Shown here piece after piece: positions 13,501-24,441 of a stretch of 64,000 nt of DNA. Position 1 is the first letter of the stretch. Each line of letters begins with the position of its first letter. The notes beneath the pieces were generated by a model that was not told the DNA's origin, made no database searches, and was given only the letters and a program-made list of their open reading frames with translations. The DNA comes from Ligula intestinalis (taxonomy: Eukaryota; Platyhelminthes; Cestoda; Diphyllobothriidea; Diphyllobothriidae). The position numbers were made by a program, and so were the translations under genes. Location: NCBI GenBank assembly GCA_036362985.1, contig JAYGXS010000001.1, positions 41,295,617 through 41,359,616 of the forward strand, given 5' to 3'.

Positions 13501-16500
13501 GCCAGCACCCTGTTTCTGCGTTCGGAGGGACAAGTAATAGCATTGTATTCAAATGGCTAGAGGACTGCTTGAGATTGCTATCATTATTACAGGCACAAAG
13601 TTAAGGAGTGCGGTACATGGCTGGCGCTTGATGGGAGGGACCAAGACAAGCAATTAATATTGCTCATACCATAACGTTTAAGGTCATGCCATTAAACTTG
13701 CTAAAAAACCATTCCACCTACAAGGTTTATCGTTTTTGGAGAGATGAAATAGTCATTTGCCCTTTCCAAGGTAATAAGAACTATACTGACTTGTAGGATA
13801 ATGGTTACATTCTGAAGCCCTCCAATAATAAAATGAGACCTTTCTCAGAAGCATCGTTACTTGGCTTTTGTTTATTTCCATAGTTTACATCAGGCGCAGT
13901 TCACATGTTCGAATATTGACCAAGGACATTAAATGGGTGCGCGATTTATGACGTCCACTTGGCTGGCTATCTACAAGGTGTTTCAGTCCACCGACCAACC
14001 ACTATATCAGCCCAAGCCGACAAGCCCCGTTTTGGCAGAGTCGTGCCAACAAAGTGGACCAAGCCACAACCTTTAACCACACGAAAAAAACTGCAGGTAG
14101 GTTTTCATTATTATTTCGAGATCACTTCAGCTGTTAGTCAAAGTTTACATTGAATATGGGCCTGTTAACTAGTCTTCTTTAGAATCGACTATCCTGTTTG
14201 CATAAACACTTTGCTAAGTTGTTCAGCGCGTCATTCGCGATGGCCTGCTTAGCAGTAAGTTGTCGCACATTCATCTCGAACGGACCGGCAAATATCAAAT
14301 TGTTGTCAGCGGCCTATAACATACAATTTACGCATATTTTGCCCGTCAGTCACAAGTGTGAGTGACATGTGGCAACATTCAACTAGTCGTTTGATTTAGT
14401 TTCCATATCCTCTTAAATCTGGTCGCCCATACTCAACAAATTTTATGTTAGCAAGCTCTCTTTTACCTTACTTGACAATCTGAGGTAGTTTTTTTGTAGC
14501 CTGGGTGAGAGGGAAGTCATAGGTTCATCCAAATGTAAACTATACAAGTAGCCTGACATCTATAAACGTTTTATGTACAAACGATCGCCGGCTGCCACTG
14601 GACTTTATCCGTTGGGGTGCATTGGCTATGGTGGAGGTCTGTAATCATCCTTTTGTCGCTGATCTGAAGATATCATTGTTTCCTTTCGTTCCACAGTTGT
14701 TGATCGATTTTTGTTCATTTAGCCAGCGCTCATCCTCCCTATTTCCTACCATGCGCAGAACACATCTGGACCGAGTGTTTAGTTTAAATGTTAAGAATAT
14801 CGCTTTGAATACCCAGCTACACTGCATTCAATGTTCCATTGATAAATTTTTCTTCAGGACGCACGCCTGGAAGTGAGGAAGGCTTTGCATTATAAGAGGA
14901 TAATAGATTAAAAAGAGACTTAACAATTGCTTAGGAATGCCGACGTCTCCTAGGCTACAGTCATCTTCATTATGCATGAAGGCGGGTTTCTAGGTTTTGG
15001 CGGCAGTCAATGATAAGCCTACCTCTGTGGTTGTCTGCCGAGCAACTAAGCAACGGCATCTTCCAACGTTACGTCCTGTTGTTAAGTTTTCACTGACCTG
15101 GGAGTATATTCTCTGTAAAGGAAAACTAGTACAATCAGAAGGCGAGAAGTACCACAAGCTGAAGCTTAATTCTTAATTATTTTTTCTGAAGGAAATAGTA
15201 ATTACTTCAGCTGATTTGCCCATATGGCGTCTTGAATTTGTGCATGGCAGTCGGCCCATTAGCAGGGCTTCTACTGGCTTGAGCTGGCAGGGTTATGCCT
15301 TAAAAAGATACGGCGCCAAAAATATCGTTATTATCTAACATTCCGTCATCGTTCCAGTAGCTGACTTGCCCAAATGCACGCGGGTAGCACGAGTTTTAAT
15401 GAAAGTAGCAGAAAAGATAGCATTGTACTCACTTTGAGAATATCAGATCCAAAAAAGCATGCATGCGTGCAAACCTCTAATAATTATCAACCGACATTTT
15501 CTGGTTGCTGGCAGGACAGGACAATTTTTCTGGAGGAACAAAAAGGCTCCTCAATGGTAAAGAGGAATGACGCTTAGTCTCAATTCGTGTCTCGCTTCAT
15601 GGGAATCAGCCATGCCTTCACGTCCGACAGGGCAGAAAGCATTGCGAAGGTAGTTAAACGCGTGATTCGTGAGCTGCCTGAGATGCCTGGTTTTGCGGTC
15701 TGTGGACAAGTAACAAGTGCTGTGAGCCTCTTCGTACTAGTGAGCTAAATGACCAATTAAGTAACAAGTCATCATCATCATCATCAAGAAAAATAATAGA
15801 ATCACGTGTATCAGCTTTTCGGATGTAAGCAGTGTGGGCATACTGAGTTCCCTGTGAGTCTGCTACAGTCTGATGATATTTCTTCAGAACGTTTGGAACT
15901 TAACAGTTTTATTCAACTGTTTTCCCAAAACTCGTCTTTCCTCAGGTATGAACAGAACGAACACTTTTCGCCAAATTTTGCAGTCATCAGTTGGAGAAAC
16001 AGGTAGACATTATGAGGTCAACCTTGAAGGGAATGCTAGATGCACCAGTTCGAAGTGGGATATCCTTTTGATAATTATTACCGGATGCCTGGTCTTCGAC
16101 TGTGCACATGTTATGTATCAACTGGCGGGTCGTTGGTGCTGATGAGACTAGTAAATTCCATAGTCAGTGGTGCTGTAAAATGGGAGAGGGTGAGGGAGAC
16201 CGGAAGATGCTACGCAAGTCTATTCTCACTATAAGCTAATTGAGCGCGCTTGCTTCCAGCCTGCTGCGAAGAATGCGATGGACATTTTCGAACTCGACAG
16301 TCGAACTGTCACTGTTGTAAGCAAGTGACAATAATGTCCACGGTATCTAGGACTGAGGAGCATAATGGGCACAAAGGAGTCGATCTGGGGGGGGGGAGAT
16401 ATTTATTCATTTATAAACTTGAACACTCGTCTGATGCTGACGGAAGTACGTGCTCCTGGAGCTAAGTATCCCTTATAAAACATCCAAGATCTACTATATA

Positions 16501-16520
16501 TAGCAGTATGACAGCGTCTA
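10600..16520. other. No supported gene
   Basis: Scattered frames under 150 codons, none with a recognisable domain. A short (ATC)n tract lies at about 15772-15786. Confidence 0.5.
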
Positions 16521-16526
16521 GGGGTA

Positions 16527-16574
16527 ACTTGATACAGAACTGTTTCGGGCTTATTAGCCTTCATCAGACAAGCA
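16527..16574 (-). ncRNA. Hammerhead-like ribozyme with closed stem III
   Basis: Minus strand: cttgt, core ctgatga, a, stem II ggct/agcc with loop aata, c, gaa, stem III acag/ctgt closed by tt, then a (predicted cleavage site) and tcaag, whose caag pairs with cttg (stem I, one mismatch at the first pair). Core and GAAA are both intact. It lies 100 bases beyond the (TA)n end of PLE-1, and its parent element is not identified. Confidence 0.55.
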
Positions 16575-16671
16575 TAACCCGGCGGTCACCCGTTGGGGAC
16601 CTCTAAGCACCACATTAACTTTTTTTTATTTCGGAAGCCTATTCAATCGGTGTTCGCACATTTCTGAGTGA

Positions 16672-16689
16672 ATATATATATATATATAT
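16672..16689. repeat. (TA)n microsatellite at left end of PLE-1
   Basis: About nine TA units directly abutting the outer end of the left arm; the arm homology stops inside this tract. Confidence 0.85.
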
Positions 16690-16726
16690 GAGAAGAAAGA
16701 GCGATCTCGGGAACCATAATTTTAAT

Positions 16727-16769
16727 ATCCTGACGTTTCAAAAACAGACAAGTTTCCGTCGTCGGAGGT
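16727..16769 (-). ncRNA. Hammerhead-like motif at 3' end of PLE-1, left arm
   Basis: Mirror copy of the motif at 20103-20145 (coordinates sum to 36872), read on the minus strand. Same core change and same two-base-pair stem III. It lies downstream of the PLE reading frame and before the (TA)n tract. Confidence 0.5.
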
Positions 16770-17012
16770 AAGTGTTGTACCGCCCCTCACAGTACTTATA
16801 GGTAGGCGACAAACAGAGTTCATGGGGGTTGTTAGTTTTGCGGGAGGCGGGGAGAGGGGAGGTGGTCTGTAGCAGTTAGGGCCCAGGGCGGTTAGTGACA
16901 GGTAATAGCCGCCCTTCGGGTGTTTGTTCTTAGTCCGTTTGCAGCTGCACTCTGTCCAGCAGTCAGTGCATGGTACATGGGTGCAGGGGGCAGGGGGGCT
17001 AATCAATTCGTA

Positions 17013-18780
17013 CTACTGCCTGCGGGTGACGGAGGTGACTTTGGGGTCCGTCCGTCCGTCCGGTGTTTTTCTTCGTGCGGTGGAGCTGTTAGCCGCCCCC
17101 GCATTGTTCTCAGCTGTTGCCCCAGGTTGGTGTTCTTGTTCAGACGTGTACAGTATCCTTCCCGACCTTAGCTGTCGCCCTAGGCTGAGACTCTCTCCTG
17201 CGCCAACGTGTTCGTCTGGTTTCGCCTTTTCAGACTGAGTAGATGAACTGGCTACGACTAGGCCAGCCTTTTCGTCAGGTCCGGGTGCTGGTGCGGCTCT
17301 GAGTGTGTCCACCGCAGCCTGATTAATGTTGGACCCGTGCTCACGTTTGCGACTACGTTCTTTGAGCTGCGTTCGGAGGGCTTGATAGGCTGTGGGGAGC
17401 GCCACACAACGGTTGATGGAGGTTATCCCCGTGTGCCAGGATTCGATTGTTTCTCTGACCACGCGGTCATTCCCTCGGCCCACAATTTCTGCATTTTGAA
17501 AGGCGAACGTATGTCCGTCGCCTGCACAATGTTCTACCACTAAAGAGTGTGGTTCCATCCTATTCACTGCCCTTCTGTGCTCGGCCATTCGGGTCTGCAA
17601 CCGTTTGCCTGTCTCTCCAACGTAGTCGGCTGCACAGGAGTTACATTTTATTCGGTAGATGACGTTGGCGGTTTCGTCTCGGGGCAGGGGTGCCTTAGGT
17701 CTCATGACCAGTTGTCGTATCGTTGATTCTGGTCGGTGGGCGATGCCGATCCCCAGTGGCTTTAAGAGGCGAGAGACCGCTTCCGAGATGCCGTCGATGT
17801 ATGGCAGCGCGCGCCATAGTCTTGGCTGTTCGGTCGCCGGAACCCGGTTTGCTTGGGACTGCCTGCTGCGTTCGATAAAATTTCGAGGGTAACCGTTCGA
17901 CAGGAAGAGGCGCTGGAGGTATTGTAGTTCTAGCTTTCGGTCGTGCGGCTCGCTACAGTGTGTTTCTGCCCGTTTGTATAAAGTCTTCACACAACTGCGT
18001 TTGTGGCATGCCGGGTGCTTACTATGATAGCTCAGGATTTGTCGCGTGTTGGTGGCCTTCCTATACACCGTCGTTTTGAGGTACCCGTTGTGTTCTCGAT
18101 GGACAAGAACATCTAGGAACGGTAGTTGGCTGTCTGCTTCGGCCTCTATCGTGAACTGGATGTCGGGAAAAATCGAATTTAGAAGATCGTGGAATTCCTG
18201 GACCATTTCCCGCTCAATGATGACAAAGGTGTCGTCAACATATCGACTCCAGAACTTTGGCCTATAGTTTTGGAACACGAGATTCTCTAGTTTTTGGAGA
18301 ACTGCCTCTGCGATGAAACCCGATAGTGGCGAGCCCATTGGCGTCCCCTTGACCTGTTCGTACGTTGTCCCCTCGAAGGTGAAGTACGTCTTTAGGCAGA
18401 ATTTTAAAAGTTGGACAAGATGTCTTCGTTTCACCGACTCGCCCACCTCGTCGTACTGGCTCTCGAGCAGCTCGCTGACCGTCTCGACCGCCAAGTCTTG
18501 TGGAATCGAGGTAAAGAGAGAAGTGACGTCGAAAGACACCATAATCTCACCTTCGGTGAGTCGCATTCCCTTCACACGTTCCAGGAATTGGGTGGCAGAG
18601 CAGACCGTCGCGGGTGCGTTCGCCGTCAGTGACCTCAGATTACGGAAAAGCCATTTCGCCAGATTAAATGTTGGTGCACCGCGTAACGATACGATTGGCC
18701 GGAGGGGAACACCGGCTTTGTGTACCTTCGGTAGGCCATAAAACCTGGCTGCGGGTGCGTCTGTGGGTTTGATCGAGAAC
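17013..18780 (-). CDS. PLE-1 reverse transcriptase plus GIY-YIG endonuclease, 5'-truncated
   Basis: The frame is open from 18869, but the first ~30 codons are antisense of the right arm; native PLE sequence starts at about 18780 (FSIKPTDAP). In the 618-residue reading, RT motifs are FYGLPKVHKAG (43-53), SFDVTSLFTSIP (112-123, first Asp), GTPMGSPLS (175-183) and RYVDDTFVI (209-217, catalytic YVDD). The GIY-YIG domain starts at about 402: VIYRIKCNSC, with Y405, then DYVGETGKRL with Y416 and G418, then an Arg in TRMAEH and a Glu in VVRETIE. The C-terminus is low-complexity and ends TSVTRRQ. The N-terminal region typical of PLEs is missing, so the protein is probably not functional as it stands, though the catalytic residues are intact. 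Confidence 0.88.
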
Positions 18781-18781
18781 C

Positions 18782-19859
18782 CAACGGGTACCTCAAAACG
18801 ACGGTGTATAGGAAGGCCACCAACACGCGACAAATCCTGAGCTATCATAGTAAGCACCCGGCATGCCACAAACGCAGTTGTGTGAAGACTTTATACAAAC
18901 GGGCAGAAACACACTGTAGCGAGCCGCACGACCGAAAGCTAGAACTACAATACCTCCAGCGCCTCTTCCTGTCGAACGGTTACCCTCGAAATTTTATCGA
19001 ACGCAGCAGGCAGTCCCAAGCAAACCGGGTTCCGGCGACCGAACAGCCAAGACTATGGCGCGCGCTGCCATACATCGACGGCATCTCGGAAGCGGTCTCT
19101 CGCCTCTTAAAGCCACTGGGGATCGGCATCGCCCACCGACCAGAATCAACGATACGACAACTGGTCATGAGACCTAAGGCACCCCTGCCCCGAGACGAAA
19201 CCGCCAACGTCATCTACCGAATAAAATGTAACTCCTGTGCAGCCGACTACGTTGGAGAGACAGGCAAACGGTTGCAGACCCGAATGGCCGAGCACAGAAG
19301 GGCAGTGAATAGGATGGAACCACACTCTTTAGTGGTAGAACATTGTGCAGGCGACGGACATACGTTCGCCTTTCAAAATGCAGAAATTGTGGGCCGAGGG
19401 AATGACCGCGTGGTCAGAGAAACAATCGAATCCTGGCACACGGGGATAACCTCCATCAACCGTTGTGTGGCGCTCCCCACAGCCTATCAAGCCCTCCGAA
19501 CGCAGCTCAAAGAACGTAGTCGCAAACGTGAGCACGGGTCCAACATTAATCAGGCTGCGGTGGACACACTCAGAGCCGCACCAGCACCCGGACCTGACGA
19601 AAAGGCTGGCCTAGTCGTAGCCAGTTCATCTACTCAGTCTGAAAAGGCGAAACCAGACGAACACGTTGGCGCAGGAGAGAGTCTCAGCCTAGGGCGACAG
19701 CTAAGGTCGGGAAGGATACTGTACACGTCTGAACAAGAACACCAACCTGGGGCAACAGCTGAGAACAATGCGGGGGCGGCTAACAGCTCCACCGCACGAA
19801 GAAAAACACCGGACGGACGGACGGACCCCAAAGTCACCTCCGTCACCCGCAGGCAGTAG
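18782..19859 (+). CDS. PLE-1 partial copy: GIY-YIG endonuclease part only
   Basis: Open frame with the same predicted residues as the C-terminal ~350 of the left unit, in opposite orientation. It covers the region after RT (YRKATNTRQILSYHSKHP..), the GIY-YIG domain (about 19207-19440) and the same end (TSVTRRQ) at 19859. It has no RT. An ATG-like start inside it carries no evidence of use. It is the duplicated arm of the inverted dimer rather than a separate gene. Confidence 0.85.
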
Positions 19860-20102
19860 TACGAATTGATTAGCCCCCCTGCCCCCTGCACCCATGTACC
19901 ATGCACTGACTGCTGGACAGAGTGCAGCTGCAAACGGACTAAGAACAAACACCCGAAGGGCGGCTATTACCTGTCACTAACCGCCCTGGGCCCTAACTGC
20001 TACAGACCACCTCCCCTCTCCCCGCCTCCCGCAAAACTAACAACCCCCATGAACTCTGTTTGTCGCCTACCTATAAGTACTGTGAGGCGCGGTACAACAC
20101 TT

Positions 20103-20145
20103 ACCTCCGACGACGGAAACTTGTCTGTTTTTGAAACGTCAGGAT
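20103..20145 (+). ncRNA. Hammerhead-like motif at 3' end of PLE-1, right arm
   Basis: Order of parts: cct, core ccgacga (20107-20113), stem II ggaaac/gttttt with loop ttgtct, gaa, minimal stem III ac/gt with no loop, c (predicted cleavage after 20140), then agg, which pairs with the first cct (stem I). This is the minimal type I layout reported for PLE hammerheads. The core has C where the consensus has U (CUGANGA), so self-cleavage is doubtful. Confidence 0.5.
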
Positions 20146-20219
20146 ATTACAATTATGGTTCCCGAGATCGCTCTTTCTTCTCATTTATGCCCGGGGACTC
20201 GCATCTTTTCTTCTATCGG

Positions 20220-20221
<2 letters not shown>

Positions 20222-20264
<43 letters not shown>
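20222..20264. repeat. (TA)n microsatellite between two converging PLE 3' ends
   Basis: About 21 uninterrupted TA units. The plus-strand PLE-1 arm ends 38 bases to the left; a minus-strand PLE fragment (20270-21060) ends immediately to the right. Confidence 0.9.
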
Positions 20265-20268
<4 letters not shown>

Positions 20269-20269
20269 C

Positions 20270-21060
20270 CCAAAGAAGATAAGGAAGGAAGAACCGAAGT
20301 GTATGCAGACTGACGCTTCGGAAACTCTTTTGTGTCCGTCATCAGAGTGGTCCGGTGGTTCTTCCGGCTGGCTTGGACTGCTTTTTGTCTTGACGCCTGC
20401 CTGGCATTATATCCATGCTCGAGGCACGAACTTTGACAGGCCTGTTCATTGCTGTTAAGTGTTGACCTCTCCGAATTTTACTCCCGGTGGACTCGCGTAA
20501 CGTTTACCCTCTTTGCGGTCACAGTACTTGTAGGCAAGTCAGCGTGCTTAGTGGCCTGCCCCTCGTCACCCCACGGACTAGTCAACTGTGGTTGCCCGTG
20601 CGAGATGATTTCAGTCTCGCGGGCACGGTGGTGAAGCGGTGTTCCACGCTGGTCACCTGGTTTCTGGTTAACTCCTATCCTCTTTTACTCTGGCGTCAGT
20701 CATCTGTCACCCTTGATTTTGCCCAAATATCCCGTTGACCCTGCCCGAACTTACTCCAGCTTTGTGCGTAGCGCCTGGTAGGCGGGAAGCATGTATATGG
20801 CTCTGTTAAGGGTGTTGGTCGTGGACCAAATTTCGAGCAGCAGTCTAGCCCTCTTATGATTGGCTCAACCTATCATCCTCACTTCCTCTAAAGCAAAACT
20901 TTGGTCCTTCTGTTGTACTTGGCCACAGACAAGAGACAACCTATCCTTACGAGTAATTGCGAGCTGGTGTTCATGCAATTTCGTGCCAATGCGTTTGTCC
21001 CTTTCAACAATGCATTTCGCATGGTATGCTGATGTATAATCAGCGACCGATCTCATAAAA
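20270..21060 (-). pseudogene. Third PLE fragment (PLE-3), GIY-YIG C-terminal part and 3' end
   Basis: On the minus strand, 20865-21056 reads RIGTKLHEHQLAITRKDRLS and FALEEVRMIG. This aligns with the PLE-1 GIY-YIG stretch GKRLQTRMAEHRRAVNR.. and FAFQNAEIVG. After a stop the similarity continues in LPAYQALRTKLE (PLE-1 has LPTAYQALRTQLKE), so it is the same family, older and degraded. Downstream sequence runs to a hammerhead-like motif (20304-20350) and the (TA)n tract. It is 5'-truncated at about 21060; sequence beyond is AT-rich and unrecognised. Confidence 0.75.
20304..20350 (-). ncRNA. Hammerhead-like motif at 3' end of PLE-3
   Basis: Minus strand: act, perfect core ctgatga, stem II gga../..tcc around acaaaa, then gaag where the consensus has gaaa, minimal stem III gc/gt, c, then agt, which pairs with the leading act. 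Same layout as the PLE-1 motif but with an intact CUGAUGA and a damaged GAAA. Confidence 0.5.
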
Positions 21061-22829
21061 TGTTAGATAAAATTCTTAAAATTGTTTTTGATTAGGAGGA
21101 ATTACCTGAGTGGTTTTGTAAAATTCATTATTTTGGAGCACAATTTCAAGATATATCAGACACTTCAGAATGCTGGCTTTTGCATGCATATCTTTTTGTT
21201 TCTTGCAAAAGTCACATTCGCTAAAAAAACGACTTTTTAATTAGTATGTTTTTTTCGTTGATTTCTGATGCTCTTACAAATTCGAATGGATGCTATAGAA
21301 AAAGTAGGCGAGAATATTTCCTTCCAACTACTTTTGCAGCAAACACCCTTTATTCACCTTTCCATTCCAATGAAGGGTTTATTTTGATTTTATACAAAGG
21401 TTCTCCAGTCCCCGATTTACCTTGGGTCCGATCTCCCATTCAATTTGTTATCAGAGTTTCAAGTCATACCTCCCTCTATGTCATTTGGAAGATATCATAT
21501 AATGCTCATAGCATTTTGCAGTGGTGTGGGCTACGCCATTTACATCATAAAGGACATTACTAAACGGACAGGTACGCTATGGTCCAAGCAATCTCATAAT
21601 TAAAAATATTTTAAACGGAAAGATAACCCTAGGAGTGTAAAATTTACAAAAGATTGGTGATTGGCTATCGAATTAGTACGAGGGAAAATAGTTTTGATTA
21701 TGTCTTCTATAATAGACATCTGAAATTTATAAGGACATCAAAAGTCAATAGAAAAGTGTAAACTACATACGTAGTCCTTTCTCATCGAGCGAAAATATAT
21801 GCGTTAAAATAATGCTATCCTGGAGTATCAGAAATACCCTAGGACTACACCGTAGGATAATTGTTATAGCAAGCCCACATAAGTAGTATTTTCAAATCGA
21901 AAGCACATTTCAGAATTTCGATTCAAATTTCATGTGCCTGGTTATTGGCTGTGTATGTCACTTTTGAGGAGTCCTCGGTATGAACGAATAATAAATACAC
22001 TGTTTTTCATAAAACGGGACGAATTCCCCTCAGGAAAACGAGAACTGAACCACCATTTACGGCTTAGTTGCTGTCCTCCAACCAGTCCTACTTTATCCCA
22101 GGTAGGACAGTTAAGATTTCAATCGAAGCAATTTGTTTTTCCACCCTAGAACCAGGACGGACAGGTAAATGTTAGTCTCGTGTGATTTATGTCGTATATC
22201 CACTTGTTTACAGGCTTCAAGCGTCGCATATTTTTAATGCAAAAAATATTTTCACGAGGGAAGTCGGCGACCACTTAAACAGATGTGTACCAGAACCAGA
22301 TACACATTACTTGATGAAAAGGGGAAGTTTATGTAAATTATTTCACTGTTAAGCCAAATAATGACGGAGGAATTGCATCCGTCGTATCAGGTCTAACTCT
22401 TTAAGATTACATTCTGCAGTAACAAACACTTAACGGGCCTAAAGGCGCCCCTAAATATGTGCGTTGCCAGTGCCAGACAACGCTAGTTTTTGTATACACA
22501 TGTCAGGCGCTCTAACATTCGATTTTGGCATCAGCGGACAGTCCTACCGCTCACTGATTGGCCGATCGATAGCAAAGCCCGGACGCCTCCGTCCACTCTA
22601 GTCAGCGCTTGCGAGCAGCGGCTACTGCGTTCTAACTCAAGATAATCTGTCCGGTGCACAGGCTGCGATTTTGGAAACCAGGGATGAACCGGCAATGATT
22701 ATCCCGTGTTCGTATAATATCCTAAAGAAGGCATCAGCAGTGAATAAATAGCATAAAATAGTATTTTCGCCCCTACCTCCATGAACCTTGACAACCTTTT
22801 GCTATTTATGAAGTTTAAACAGGACGTAC

Positions 22830-22940
22830 GGTATATTCCGATGATATTTTTTGAGAAGAAGAAGTTTTATCGAACACTGGAGTCATAATTTTATTGGTCT
22901 GAGCTTTCGGGCTCTTGCAGGAGTCCATCGTCAGAGATGG
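22830..22940 (-). repeat. Probable PLE-type 3' end, one of a pair
   Basis: The block cggtatattc..gaagaag..gagtcataattt..ttggtct.. also occurs at 33205-33310 in the same orientation, more degraded. The association with a hammerhead-like motif suggests a PLE end, but no coding sequence is next to it. Confidence 0.45.
22894..22940 (-). ncRNA. Hammerhead-like motif in a dispersed repeat
   Basis: Minus strand: tct, core ctgacga, t, stem II ggactc/gagccc with loop ctgcaa, gaa, two-base-pair stem III ag/ct, c (predicted cleavage), then aga, which pairs with the leading tct. The core fits CUGANGA and GAAA is intact. Flanking sequence (from about 22830) recurs in degraded form at 33205-33310. Confidence 0.5.
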
Positions 22941-24353
22941 GAAAACAACTTCTTCTTATCAAAATATACACGTTCCTGAAATGCGAGTATTTGCCTCAAT
23001 TCGTGAGATTCCGAATAGTACAGAACAATAGTACTAGAAGAAATAGTAAAGAACAGAAGCACGTAACATGCACACCAAACAGTATGCCTGAGATCATTTT
23101 TTCCGTGATTATCTCCATTTCGCTTTATTTAGAAAAAGGGAGAGAAAAAATGACATATTGGTAGAGAAAAGGTCTGTCCGCTGACCGAAATTCCAGTAAG
23201 GTTGTCTACATGAGTCATACGCACCTCACTGGGCAGACATGGGAGTTCGCTGGTGCAGAACACATCGTGCGATGTAAACACTGAGATTAATACGCCAAGG
23301 TTCAATTTTACGGCAGTGGCCACTGGAAGGGAGAAGGTACAGATGCAGCAGCCTTGATGCTGATTGATAATTTGGCCTCTGTTGGCTGGGTTAAGGATAT
23401 TTTCAGTCTTCTGGTCATTTAATCAAAGAATTCGCAGCGGTTTTGGCTTCCCAGGTTGTCCTAGTGGACCTGATGAACAACCCATTGTCATACACTGATA
23501 CTTCCCATGTCAAGATTAGCATGCTAGTGGCTGTGAGATCAGCTAATGGCTTGTTGCAAACCTCCCAGCACATCGCAAATCTTAGAAAGAAGACATCAGA
23601 TCCGTGACGAAGACTTCAGATCATAAAATACAGAATTATGACACTTGTGCGCATAAGGGCTAGCAAGGCAGCTCTTTATAGGAACCAAATGTACTTGTGG
23701 TGGGCATTTTATTTCAATTTGTAGAGAAGATGTGTTGAGCTCCAGTCGGTAGCTTTCTCCGAGAGAACCCTATGCCCATTATTTCATCTGAAAAATGCAT
23801 ACTTTTACATTGCATTTGTTTGGTCGTTTGCGGAAATCATTACATATTTAAGGACCGTACCAAAAATCTCTTGAATTCGGGCTATTTTTGTCGATCCAAG
23901 CTCTTACACCGACACGAAAGATCGGCATGTGGCTTAACGCATTTGTGCTATTCGGAGGATTGGGGCACTTGCTTAAGGGAGTCTGGAAGATTTGGCCCAA
24001 TGTGGCCCGATTAAGCGGTATCCAATTGCACACGAGGCGATGTATCACCACTGGCCAGTAAATGTCGTTACTGCTCAGTTCGATCTAGTGCATTCGAGGG
24101 AATCTAGGTCTGCGCCCCCCGAACTCCCTTTTTTGCATATAAAATGAAAGTACTAACGATAATATAAGGAAGTAATGGCTACTACTGATATCAAAACGTA
24201 CTTTTTCACAATAAAAAACGCGCATGTTTGATGGTTACTCAGGTGATGCAGTGTATGTCTCTTAAGGCTGGGATAGAAATCTGCCGCAGACGGAGATATC
24301 CCAAGCACCGCATGCAGATCATCCCACGCGTCCAATATTCCGATCGATAAAGA

Positions 24354-24441
24354 TGCTCATAGCTCAGATGGATAGATCATTGGCTGTACACAAGCCTTGT
24401 GCTTGCTGTAGCAATTTCGAATCCTGCCGATACCGCCGGAT
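24354..24441 (+). repeat. tRNA-derived SINE head or tRNA pseudogene
   Basis: Perfect A box (tagctcagatgg, 24360-24371) and near-consensus B box (atttcgaatcc, 24413-24423) with tRNA-like spacing. The anticodon-type stem ggct/agcc has a 7-base loop. The acceptor ends do not pair, and an A/T-rich tail (gattttttaaaa) follows. Confidence 0.5.

Larger units (their letters stand above)
16688..20184. mobile_element. Penelope-like element as a head-to-head inverted dimer (PLE-1)
   Basis: Two inverted arms, 16688-18100 and 18772-20184 (1413 bp each), flank a 671-bp loop (18101-18771) of RT sequence. Paired positions sum to 36872 at every anchor I checked (stop codons 17013/19859, small mirrored frames 17337/19535, outer ends 16688/20184), so there is no net indel. 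I saw only three mismatches: in the pairs 18091/18781 and 16723/20149, and in one pair near 16785/20087. The left unit (minus) has RT plus GIY-YIG; the right unit (plus) has only the part after RT. Head-to-head partial copies are a known PLE arrangement. Near identity means recent formation, gene conversion, or an assembly artefact. Confidence 0.9.

Noticed and set aside
18804..19859. Treating the right PLE-1 frame as a separate endonuclease gene
   Set aside because: It is an exact mirrored part of the left unit, so a duplicated arm of one insertion.
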